From: Acidovorax sp. NO-1
GTDB lineage: Bacteria; Pseudomonadota; Gammaproteobacteria; Burkholderiales; Burkholderiaceae_C
Length of the DNA stretch: 64,000 nucleotides
Direction of reading: 5' to 3'
Assembly (NCBI RefSeq): GCF_000238595.1
Contig: NZ_AGTS01000078.1
Location: forward strand, 186,001-250,000
The notes beneath the pieces are model-generated. The model did not search any database. It saw nothing but the letters and a program-made list of their open reading frames with translations, and had not been told where the DNA came from. This document shows, in pieces, positions 56,573 to 64,000 of this stretch. The translations under genes and the position numbers were made by a program. Numbering within the stretch: position 1 is the first letter of the stretch; each line of letters opens with the position of its first letter.

Positions 56573-56964
56573 GCGGACCCTTCCTCGGTGGAACGCGCAA
56601 CGGCCTTGCGCAAGGCTTTTTCCTCGATCCCGCTGGTGCCCTCGCGGCGCTCCAGCTCGGTCAGTACATCGGCAGGCGTGAGGCCATAGTGGGCGAGCGC
56701 CACCAGGGAATGGAACCACAGGTCGGCCACTTCGTACACCAGCTTGGACCTGTCGGCACCGTGGTCCACGTCCTTGGCGGCCATCACCACTTCCGTGGCT
56801 TCTTCGCCAATCTTTTTCAGGAAGGCGTCCGGCCCCTTGTGCAGAAGGCGGGTGACATAGCTCTTGTCCGGATCGCCGCCATTGGCAGGCTTGCGGCTTT
56901 CGATGACGGCGGCCAGGCGCGCCAGGGAATCGTTGGAACTCATGGTCTTGTCGTCCATTGCCAT
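56569..56964 (-). CDS. hisE: Phosphoribosyl-ATP pyrophosphatase
   Basis: Hydrolyses PR-ATP to PR-AMP, second step of histidine synthesis. 131 residues from ATG 56964, which overlaps the hisI stop by 1 bp (TAATG). The MazG-like helical fold has [36 protein letters not shown] and [20 protein letters not shown] with the metal-binding acidic residues. Separate from hisI rather than fused as in E. coli. Confidence 0.94.
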   Translation of the reverse strand: MAMDDKTMSSNDSLARLAAVIESRKPANGGDPDKSYVTRLLHKGPDAFLKKIGEEATEVVMAAKDVDHGADRSKLVYEVADLWFHSLVALAHYGLTPADVLTELERREGTSGIEEKALRKAVARSTEEGSA

Positions 56965-57353
56965 TACTTGTAGATGGATTCCGGGTCTTTCAAGACCGGA
57001 TCGACCGCGTGCCAGGCCCCGTCCTTGAGAACGCTGAAAAAGCAACTGTGGCGGCCCGTGTGGCAGGCAATGCCGGGCTCGTGGCCCTGTTGGGTGACCT
57101 TGAGCAGCACCACATCGTTGTCGCAATCGAGGCGGATTTCGTGCACCGTTTGCACGTGGCCGGACTCTTCGCCCTTGAACCACAGCTTCTTGCGCGATCG
57201 GCTGAAGTACACGGCACGGCCCAGCTCAGCCGTCTTCGCAAGGGCCTCGCGGTTCATCCAGGCAAACATCAGCACGTCGCCCGTACCCTGCTCCTGCGCA
57301 ATTACGGGCACCAGGCCCTGCGCGTCCCATTTCACTTCGTTGAGCCAGTTCAT
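56964..57353 (-). CDS. hisI: Phosphoribosyl-AMP cyclohydrolase
   Basis: Opens the PR-AMP ring, third step of histidine synthesis; zinc enzyme. 129 residues. It has [20 protein letters not shown] near the start, [16 protein letters not shown], and the zinc/magnesium ligands in [13 protein letters not shown] and [10 protein letters not shown]. One-base overlap with hisE. A repeat copy separates it from hisF upstream, unusual within an otherwise tight his run. Confidence 0.95.
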   Translation of the reverse strand: MNWLNEVKWDAQGLVPVIAQEQGTGDVLMFAWMNREALAKTAELGRAVYFSRSRKKLWFKGEESGHVQTVHEIRLDCDNDVVLLKVTQQGHEPGIACHTGRHSCFFSVLKDGAWHAVDPVLKDPESIYK

Positions 57354-57404
57354 GGGCGGGATTGTCCGTGATTTGGGTGACAGGTCCTGTCAAGCGAAAC
57401 CAGA

Positions 57405-57470
57405 TTTCAAACCAAACACGGCTCCAGCGCTTTACAGGAAAGCGCCGACAGCTATCAAATAAATAGTGTT
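57405..57470 (+). repeat. Palindromic repeat copy 12
   Basis: TTTCAAACCAAACACGGC, CAGCGCTTTACAGGAAAGCG, then CAGCTATCAAATAAATAGT. It lies between hisF and hisI, both on the minus strand, and breaks the his operon with about 125 bp of non-coding DNA. Confidence 0.87.
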
Positions 57471-57479
57471 TTGGAGGCG

Positions 57480-58280
57480 CTACATCCGTACGGGAATACC
57501 GCGTTCGGCCATGCGCTGCTTGGCCTGGCCCACCGTGTATTCACCATAGTGAAAGATGCTGGCAGCCAGCACCGCGTCAGCGCCGCCGATCTGGATGCCG
57601 TCGGCCAGGTGGTCGAGGTGGCCCACGCCGCCGGAGGCGATCACGGGCACGCTCACGGCGTCGCTCACGGCGCGGGTCAGCTCCAGGTCAAAGCCCGCCT
57701 TGGTGCCGTCGCGGTCCATGCTGGTCAGCAGGATTTCCCCTGCGCCGCGCTGCGCCATCTCGGTGGCCCAGGCAACCGCGTCCAGGCCCGTGTTCTTGCG
57801 GCCGCCGTGGCTGTATACGTCCCAGCCTGCGCCCACGGGCTGGCCGTTGACACCGAGGCGCAGGGCGTCTTCGGCCGAGCGGCGCTTGGCGTCGATGGCC
57901 ACCACGATGCATTGCGCGCCGTACTTTGCCGACGCGGCATTGATCACATCGGGGTTGGCAATGGCGGCCGAGTTGAAGCTGGTCTTGTCTGCACCGGCAT
58001 TGAGCAGGCGGCGCACGTCGTCGACGGTGCGCACACCGCCCCCCACGGTAAGCGGAATGAACACCTGGCTGGCCACGGCTTCGACGATGTGCAGGATCAG
58101 ATCGCGCCCGTCGCTGGTGGCGGTGATGTCCAGAAACGTGAGTTCATCGGCGCCCTGGGCGTTGTAGCGCGAGGCGATCTCCACCGGGTCGCCCGCGTCG
58201 CGCAGTTCAACAAAATTGACGCCCTTGACCACGCGGCCTCCGGTGACGTCAAGGCAGGGGATGATGCGTTTTGCAAGCAT
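57480..58280 (-). CDS. hisF: Imidazole glycerol phosphate synthase cyclase subunit
   Basis: TIM-barrel cyclase that makes imidazole glycerol phosphate and AICAR with ammonia from HisH. 266 residues (E. coli 258). It begins [20 protein letters not shown] with the first catalytic Asp (D11). The second is in [10 protein letters not shown] (about 132). Phosphate-binding loops are [12 protein letters not shown] and [13 protein letters not shown]. hisA and hisH are not in the window; galE lies directly upstream instead. Confidence 0.96.
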   Translation of the reverse strand: MLAKRIIPCLDVTGGRVVKGVNFVELRDAGDPVEIASRYNAQGADELTFLDITATSDGRDLILHIVEAVASQVFIPLTVGGGVRTVDDVRRLLNAGADKTSFNSAAIANPDVINAASAKYGAQCIVVAIDAKRRSAEDALRLGVNGQPVGAGWDVYSHGGRKNTGLDAVAWATEMAQRGAGEILLTSMDRDGTKAGFDLELTRAVSDAVSVPVIASGGVGHLDHLADGIQIGGADAVLAASIFHYGEYTVGQAKQRMAERGIPVRM

Positions 58281-58355
58281 GAATGAGGCTCTACAGGCGA
58301 ATCGGGATGGGGCGACAAGATACCATGCACGGCCAAGTGCCGCCCTGCACCGGGT

Positions 58356-59366
58356 TCAATCGAGTGCGCGGGCTACTCCGTTCTGCCAACGCCATACATC
58401 GGCACACATCCGATCCACGCCATGGCGGGCGCTCCACCCCAGCAACTGCCGGGCAAGCGTCGGGTCGGCCCAGCACTGCGCGACGTCACCCGGCCGCCGC
58501 CCCGTCACCTGGTAAGGCACCGGCCGACCGCTGGCCCGTTCAAAACTGTGCACCATCTCCAGGACCGACACAGGCTTGCCGGTACCCAGGTTGACCGTGA
58601 GCAATCCGGCATGTCCGCGCAGATAGCGCAAAGCGGCAACATGGCCTTCCGCGAGGTCGCACACGTGGATGTAGTCCCGCACGCCGGTCCCATCGGGGGT
58701 GCCATAGTCGTTGCCATACACGTTCAGGCAGGCGCGCTCCCCCGCTGCTACCTGCGCGACGTACGGCATCAGGTTGCCCGGCTCTCCCTGTGGATCCTCG
58801 CCGATGACCCCGCTTTCGTGCGCTCCCACCGGGTTGAAGTAGCGCAGCCGTGCAATCCGCCACCGCCCAGGCTGCGCGGCATCGAGGTCGGCCAGCATCT
58901 GTTCCATCATGAGCTTGCTCCATCCATAGGGATTGGTCGCAGACAACGGAAAGTCTTCGCGGATGGGCACTGATGCAGGATCGCCGTACACCGTCGCGGA
59001 GGAAGAAAAAACGAGGGTTTGCACGCCTGCAGCCTGCATCGCCCGCAGCAGGGTCAACGTGCCGGAGACATTGTTGTCGTAATAGCGCAACGGTTCCCGC
59101 ACGGATTCGCCCACCGCCTTGAGCGCCGCAAAGTGGATGACGCCATCCACAGGGTGTTCAGCAAAAACACGCGCCAGCGCCCGCTCGTCGCGCACATCCG
59201 CCTCTACACACAGCGGCGCGGCCCCGGTGATACGCCCAATGCGCTCTATCACTGAGCGGCGGCTGTTCGCGAAGTTGTCCAAAATGAGGTAGGGCACACC
59301 CGCCTGGGCCAGCGCCACGCAGGTGTGCGAACCTATAAAACCTGCGCCACCGGTTACAAGAATCAT
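58356..59366 (-). CDS. galE: UDP-glucose 4-epimerase
   Basis: Interconverts UDP-glucose and UDP-galactose (or the GlcNAc/GalNAc forms) using bound NAD+; a supplier of polysaccharide precursors. 336 residues from ATG 59366 (MILVTGGAGFIGSHTCVALA). Rossmann GGAGFIGSH (about 6-14), active-site Ser in FSSSATVYGD and the YxxxK pair in NPYGWSKLMMEQ. Divergent from the polysaccharide operon at 59528, so it may feed that pathway. Which epimer class it belongs to cannot be fixed by eye. Confidence 0.92.
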   Translation of the reverse strand: MILVTGGAGFIGSHTCVALAQAGVPYLILDNFANSRRSVIERIGRITGAAPLCVEADVRDERALARVFAEHPVDGVIHFAALKAVGESVREPLRYYDNNVSGTLTLLRAMQAAGVQTLVFSSSATVYGDPASVPIREDFPLSATNPYGWSKLMMEQMLADLDAAQPGRWRIARLRYFNPVGAHESGVIGEDPQGEPGNLMPYVAQVAAGERACLNVYGNDYGTPDGTGVRDYIHVCDLAEGHVAALRYLRGHAGLLTVNLGTGKPVSVLEMVHSFERASGRPVPYQVTGRRPGDVAQCWADPTLARQLLGWSARHGVDRMCADVWRWQNGVARALD

Positions 59367-59527
59367 TGACGGCCAACTCCCAAAAAATACCCAAATCAAG
59401 GCGCTGGCGCGTCGCAAGCCAGCAAGCGCCGGGTCCGCTGCCGGGCGCCCGCACAATACGCAGTCCACCTGCGGCAAGATACAACAGAAAATGCGAGAGC
59501 GCATTCTCCAGGATATCGGCGGCTTCC

Positions 59528-60988
59528 ATGGAGATGCCCCAGTCCTCCAACAAAACCATTCACATGACTGCAGATACGTCAACGCTTGAGCCTCTCGGAG
59601 CTACTCCCACGGCCTTCTTTGCGGACGCCGAACGCATGGTGATCCTGCGCCCCTCGGGGGACCGCGCGCACGACGAGGCAGACGGCGTCGCGCTGCCGTC
59701 CTGGGAAGCATTTCTCGGCACCGGACTGGTCCCGCTGGGCTTCTATCTGGACGGCTGGACATCTGCCGATCAAGCCGATCTGGCAGGAAAAGTGCGAAGC
59801 AGCATGTGGTGGGATCGCCCGGTGGTGGTAACTTCCGGCGGCGCCACGCCGCCGCCCTTGGCCGATGCAGCCGCCACCTATGCACAAGCCCGCTCGATGA
59901 GCGAGCGGGCGCTGGCTGTACGGCGCAGTTTTAAAAGGGATCCCACAACACTGCATTTTGATGAGCGCGTGTTGTTGTTTCTCTACCTGCGCGACACCGC
60001 TGAACTCCAACCGTTGCTCGATCGGCAAAGTGCGCAGCTTTACCGCTATCCCATGGTAGAGGCCCTGGCGCGCGATGGCGATGATGCGGCCCGCTGCCTC
60101 GCAACGCTCACGCGCCGCAGGCTCCTGGAACCTGCGCTGTTGATTGACCGGACCCGCCATTGCCGCACCTGCGCCAGCGCGCACCTGCACTATCTGGACG
60201 TGTGCCCGCACTGCTCCAGCATACATATCGGCAAGTCGGCTTCGCTGCATTGTTTCTCGTGTGGTCACGTGGGTCCGGAGGCGGTATTCCATAACGACGG
60301 GGCGCTGGTGTGCCCCAAGTGCAGCACGGCCTTGCGGCATATCGGCGTTGACTATGACCGCCCTCTCACCCAGTACGCCTGTGGCAGCTGTCACCACGTT
60401 TTCATGGAAACCAGCGTTATTGCACGCTGCCTTGACTGCGCAACGGTGGCTGAGCCCGATGCTCTCGACATGCGAGAGGTCGCCACATTACGGCTCGCCC
60501 CGCATGGTCGCGCCGCCTTGCGTGCGGGCCAGATCCAGGAGTCCTTTGCGGCGCTGGACACCGCCAACTACGTCGAGCCCCCGTACTTTCGCCGACTGGT
60601 TGACTGGACACTTGCTACACACGTGCGCCACAAAGAAATGCGGTTTGCGCTGATTCTGGTGGAGTTCCAGAACGCCACCGGGCTGATTGAGCAGCATGGG
60701 GCCGCACGGGTCTTCCTGATGCTGGATGAATTCGCCCGCCGCCTGCACGAGTTGCTGCGAACCTCTGACATTACGACCCGGACGCATGAAGAGCGTCTGT
60801 GGCTTCTGCTGCCGTTTTCCTCACCCGAAGGTTTGGCGGCGCGGCTTGAGAAAGCTCTGGTATCCGAGGATCTCGCTGCAGATGGATCGGCGCTGCAGGC
60901 GCGGATCCGATATCTGCAGGTGCCCGGCGATCTGCGCCCCGGCGACAACGCAGCGCAACTGATGAACCGCCTTGAGGGCAGCGACTGA
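59528..60988 (+). CDS. Zinc-ribbon (TackOD1-like) protein with degenerate GGDEF domain
   Basis: 486 residues from ATG 59528; ATG 59564 is an alternative and neither has a good Shine-Dalgarno. The N-terminal about 200 residues are unassigned. Residues about 212-304 hold six CxxC pairs (CRTC, CPHC, CFSC, CPKC, CGSC, CLDC), consistent with three zinc ribbons of the TackOD1 type. Residues about 360-486 look like a GGDEF fold: FALILVEFQNATGLIEQHGA, then R411-T-S-D414, and HEERL (420-424) where GGDEF should be. So the catalytic motif is lost but the RxxD inhibitory-site motif stays at the normal spacing. I infer a cyclic-di-GMP receptor controlling the downstream glycosyltransferase, like PelD in concept. 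Divergent from galE; 4 bp before the next gene. Confidence 0.78.
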   Translation: MEMPQSSNKTIHMTADTSTLEPLGATPTAFFADAERMVILRPSGDRAHDEADGVALPSWEAFLGTGLVPLGFYLDGWTSADQADLAGKVRSSMWWDRPVVVTSGGATPPPLADAAATYAQARSMSERALAVRRSFKRDPTTLHFDERVLLFLYLRDTAELQPLLDRQSAQLYRYPMVEALARDGDDAARCLATLTRRRLLEPALLIDRTRHCRTCASAHLHYLDVCPHCSSIHIGKSASLHCFSCGHVGPEAVFHNDGALVCPKCSTALRHIGVDYDRPLTQYACGSCHHVFMETSVIARCLDCATVAEPDALDMREVATLRLAPHGRAALRAGQIQESFAALDTANYVEPPYFRRLVDWTLATHVRHKEMRFALILVEFQNATGLIEQHGAARVFLMLDEFARRLHELLRTSDITTRTHEERLWLLLPFSSPEGLAARLEKALVSEDLAADGSALQARIRYLQVPGDLRPGDNAAQLMNRLEGSD

Positions 60989-60992
60989 GCGC

Positions 60993-62318
60993 ATGTGGGA
61001 GCAGATAGTCTTCTCGTTTCAGACGCTGTTTGCCAGCTCCAGCTCGCAGACTTGGCTGGAACTTGCTTTGAAGTTCTTTCCCTTCGTCGTGCTGCTGGAG
61101 GCGCCGTTCTACATTCTGGTCACTGCCGGCATGGTGCGATACGGGCTGCGCGAGCACCGGCCTGATCGGCAGCGCGAGCGGTATCCGCGCGTTTCGTGCC
61201 TGATCACGTGCTACTCGGAGGGCGAGGACGTGCGCAAGACCATTGAGTCCCTGGCGCACCAGCTGTATCCCGGCGTCATCGAGATCATCGCCATCGTTGA
61301 CGGGGCCATACAAAACCGCCCCACGCTGGTGGCGGCGCGCAACGCCCGGACATTGCTGCGCGCCGCTCCCCGTCGCCAGCTGGTGGTGTTGCCCAAATGG
61401 CAACGCGGTGGCCGGGTCTCTTCGCTCAACGCCGGCCTGTCCGTGGCAACAGGTGAGATCGTGATGGCGCTGGACGGAGACACTTCGTTCGACAACGACA
61501 TGGTGCGCAATGCCACCCGCCATTTTGATGATCCTGGTGTGGTGGCAGTCGCAGGGAACCTGCGCGTGCGCAATGCCAAACGGTCGCTGGCCACGCGCAT
61601 GCAGGCGCTGGAATACCTGCTGTCGATCGCGGCCGGTAAAACGGGGTTGTCGGAGTTCAACCTGGTCAACAACATCTCCGGCGCGTTTGGCGTGTTTCGC
61701 ACGCAGTTCATCCGCAACCTGGGAGGGTGGGACGCGGGCACAGCCGAAGACCTGGACATGACTACGCGCATCAAGCAGTATTTCGGTCGCCACCCCGGCC
61801 TTCGCATCGTGTTTGAGCCGCACGCCGTCGGACACACCGATGCACCCGACTCCTGGCGCATCTTCTTTCGCCAGCGGCTGCGCTGGGACGGCGACATGTT
61901 CTACATCTTCATTCGCAAGTTCCGGTTCAACCTACGCCCCAGGCTGCTGGGTTGGCGCAATTTCCTGTTCGTGGTCGTCAACGGCTTGCTGATGCAGCTC
62001 GTGATGCCTTTTATGATCGTCGGCTACACCGGCGTCATGCTGTTCACGCTGCCGGTGGGCGCAGTGCTGGGCGTCCTTGGCTTCATTTATCTCGCGTATC
62101 TGGCGTCCCTCCTTTTTTACTTCCTGCTCTACATCGTGGCCGTCTCAGAGCGGCCCGCGGACGATCTGGTGTACCTTGCCTTCCTGCCCCTGTTCCCCCT
62201 GTTTGCATTTGTCAATCGTGTGCACTGCTCTTTTTCCATCCTCCAGGAAATTTTCCTGAAGTCGCATCTGGACTCGTCCATGGCGCCTTGGTGGGTTCTT
62301 CGAAAAACCAAATTCTGA
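60993..62318 (+). CDS. Processive family 2 glycosyltransferase (polysaccharide synthase)
   Basis: Inner-membrane GT-A synthase, 441 residues from ATG 60993. N-terminal membrane helix (about 24-50); cytosolic GT2 domain with Asp113 (IVDGA), DGD (171-173), the general-base motif AEDLD (261-265) and QRLRW (304-308), all needed for processive beta-linked polymer synthesis. Three or more C-terminal helices include FLFVVVNGLLMQLVMPFMIV. No PilZ domain, unlike BcsA, so regulation must come from a partner. PgaC, hyaluronan-synthase and Alg8 relatives are possible; the sugar is unknown. Its TGA is followed by G and the next ATG. Confidence 0.9.
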   Translation: MWEQIVFSFQTLFASSSSQTWLELALKFFPFVVLLEAPFYILVTAGMVRYGLREHRPDRQRERYPRVSCLITCYSEGEDVRKTIESLAHQLYPGVIEIIAIVDGAIQNRPTLVAARNARTLLRAAPRRQLVVLPKWQRGGRVSSLNAGLSVATGEIVMALDGDTSFDNDMVRNATRHFDDPGVVAVAGNLRVRNAKRSLATRMQALEYLLSIAAGKTGLSEFNLVNNISGAFGVFRTQFIRNLGGWDAGTAEDLDMTTRIKQYFGRHPGLRIVFEPHAVGHTDAPDSWRIFFRQRLRWDGDMFYIFIRKFRFNLRPRLLGWRNFLFVVVNGLLMQLVMPFMIVGYTGVMLFTLPVGAVLGVLGFIYLAYLASLLFYFLLYIVAVSERPADDLVYLAFLPLFPLFAFVNRVHCSFSILQEIFLKSHLDSSMAPWWVLRKTKF

Positions 62319-62319
62319 G

Positions 62320-64000
62320 ATGTCCGGATACCTATCAAGACACGTGCGTCTGGCCTTGGCCTTGCCGCTGGCAGTGGCGCTGGGACTGACGCTCGCGGCG
62401 GCAAGCCCGTTGGCAGCCTCCTCAGGGGCTGGCTCTCCAGGCACCGGCGGTTCCCTTTCAGAGCTGGAGACCCTTGCGCGCGTGGCTGCCCCCCTGGTCA
62501 GGTTGGCACAAGCGGAACTGGATGTGGCGGGGCACCGCAATGACGCGGCCAGGGCCGGCCAGGGAGCACGGCTGTTCGGGGGGGCGGACTGAACGTAGCG
62601 CGCGAAGCAGTGACCGACACGCTCAGCCGCGACTACCGACGCCTGAATGCCCAACTGGGTGTGCGCTGGCCTCTGCTGGGAAGCCGCAATGCGCAGGTGC
62701 GCAGTCTGCGCGAGGCAGAACTGGCCGCTGCCCAAGGCCAGCAGCGATTGCGCCAAGCACGCACGGATGCAGTGCAGACTGTGCGAAGAGCCTATGTGCG
62801 ACAAGTGCGCACTACACAGAGGTTGCAGATCGCCCAGGTTTTTCTGGATATGCGCCCCCGGGCGACGGCCCAGCTGGACTCCCGCCACAGATCCGGTTTG
62901 ATGCTTGAGGCCGAAAGGCTCAAACTGCTGGGGCTGTTCGATGCGGTGCAGATCGCCAGCAACAACCAGCTTGCCCAGCAAGCCTTGAATCTCAGCGAAC
63001 TTTCGCGGCTCACCGGCCAGCATCCACAGGTGGTCCAAACGCAGCCCATGGTGTGGCCAGAAACCTGCCGCAGCGCCGATACGCTGCTGGCAAGTGCCGA
63101 CGAGAGCCCGGCCATTGCCCTGGCGCAGCTGGAACTCAACACATGGGGACAGATCGCGGACACCCTGAAGCACACCGGGCTGGAGGCCAGCATTTCCTTG
63201 GCGCAGGGGTTAACGCACGACATCGGCGGGCCCAACGGGCGCAACACCGCAGTGGCGATCGACTTTTCGATGCCCTTGCAATGGCGCGCCCAGCGGGACG
63301 CTGCCTTGGGGCAGATCCAGGGCGAACGCACACGGCTTGAAAACCTGCTGCAGGTACGCCGCGGCGAGTTTCATGCATTGGCAGAGCAGCATCTCGCCCA
63401 GTGGCAACTGCGTCAAGCCGAATTGGCAGGTCTGGTCCGCAGGCTTGAGGCCGCGCACGAGGCGGTCCGCGTTGCCTCGCGACGCCTGGAAGCCTTTGAT
63501 GGCGACGGATATGCCTCGCTCTTGACTGCACGCCACGAGCTTTATCAGGCATCCATCCAGGTCATCGATGGCGCAGAACGCCGCGACCTGGCCCAGCTGG
63601 ATCTGCTGGCCTTGGCCCCGGAGAGCTGCGGCTCGGCGATCCCTGCTGCGCAGGATGAAGGTTCTGCCGTGTTGTCGACACTGCCCGCCGGGTTTGCCGC
63701 GGCAGCCAAGGCGGCCCCAGCCCCGGACGCCGTGGGCTGGTACGCATGGGAAGGGCAGGCGCTTGTGGAGCGCCCCAGCCGCTTGCACGCGCTGCCCTCG
63801 GGCAGCACGCGGGTCTTGATCTCCTTCACGGCAGTGCAACTGCACCGGCTGACACTTCCTTCTGAAAAAAACAGGCTCTTGCAGCTGCTCGCCAAGGCCA
63901 GGTCCCTGGGGATTCGCGTGGAGCTGCTGCTGGGCGAGCCCGCCTGGGTACTGCCCGCGCACCGGCAGGATCTGCTGGATTTGCTGGCCCGATTGCGCGC
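62320..64000 (+). pseudogene. TolC-like outer-membrane protein, frameshifted at a G7 tract, with C-terminal alpha/beta domain; runs off window
   Basis: ATG 62320 follows the glycosyltransferase by 1 bp. A signal peptide (about 1-33) leads into a TolC-like N-terminus, and the frame stops at 62590 just after seven G (62578-62584). One extra G restores a single frame from 62320 to the window edge. That frame continues with AREAVTDTLSRDYRRLNAQL, long TolC-type coiled-coil helices and a beta segment LEASISLAQGL, so an outer-membrane export channel is likely. After about residue 460 a different domain begins: VLISFTAVQLHRL, an alpha helix, then GIRVELLLGEPAWVLPAHRQ, resembling the first repeats of a TIM barrel. 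No stop separates the parts. The gene may be phase-variable, truly broken or carry a sequencing error. Confidence 0.72.

Noticed and set aside
62474-62908. Open frame across the G7 tract in a third frame
   Set aside because: Its product is Arg/Cys/Pro-rich without similarity; the TolC-like signal continues in a different frame.

Overview
The window is GC-rich, densely coded chromosomal DNA from a betaproteobacterium. It most likely comes from the Comamonadaceae, close to Acidovorax. The call rests on gene order (pilBCD-coaE-zapD-yacG, rplU-rpmA-obgE-proB, petABC-sspAB, tatABC next to the his genes), on a Bug-type solute receptor, and on a DUF3683 oxidoreductase. I see no insertion sequence, phage, plasmid or CRISPR locus. 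No stretch longer than 300 bases lacks a gene once start codons are corrected.

Layout. 1-5088: a large FAD/Fe-S oxidoreductase (runs off the left edge) and serA. 5376-10393: a glycerol-3-phosphate uptake operon ugpB-A-E-C-Q behind a Pho-box-like sequence. 10470-13672: N-formylglutamate amidohydrolase, an orphan Bug receptor, a divergent LysR regulator and a small membrane protein. 13745-17578: hemA, prfA, prmC and a monothiol glutaredoxin. 17734-20999: a Lon-like AAA ATPase without protease domain, a CBS-domain membrane protein and a lytic transglycosylase. 20996-27825: proS, rppH, proB, obgE, rpmA, rplU and ispB. tRNA-Pro and then pilB-C-D, coaE, zapD and yacG follow to 33666. 33763-40684: a MutT-like Nudix protein, a DUF815 ATPase, argJ, secA, an M23 peptidase and a DciA-like protein. 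tRNA-Thr, sspB, sspA and the cytochrome bc1 genes run to 44975. 45121-52821: mscL, pdxA, a Nif3-like protein, a TRAP transporter and a DegS-like protease. 53022-58280: tatC-B-A, a HIT protein, a patatin, a small membrane protein and hisE-I-F. 58356-64000: galE and, divergent from it, an exopolysaccharide-type operon that leaves the window.

The most interesting region is the right edge. Three tightly packed genes encode (i) a zinc-ribbon protein whose C-terminal GGDEF-like domain has lost its catalytic motif but keeps an RxxD inhibitory-site motif at the normal spacing, (ii) a processive family 2 glycosyltransferase with membrane segments, and (iii) a TolC-like outer-membrane protein. The third gene is frameshifted at a run of seven G and appears fused to a C-terminal alpha/beta domain. 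This looks like a cyclic-di-GMP-responsive, possibly phase-variable, polysaccharide synthesis and export system that I cannot assign to Pel, Bcs, Pga or alginate.

The second theme is a family of about 65-bp imperfect palindromic repeats. I count 12 copies, about one per 5 kb. Ten of them read in the same direction on the + strand whatever the direction of the flanking genes. One lies in frame inside the DUF3683 gene, and another supplies the apparent start codon of prmC.
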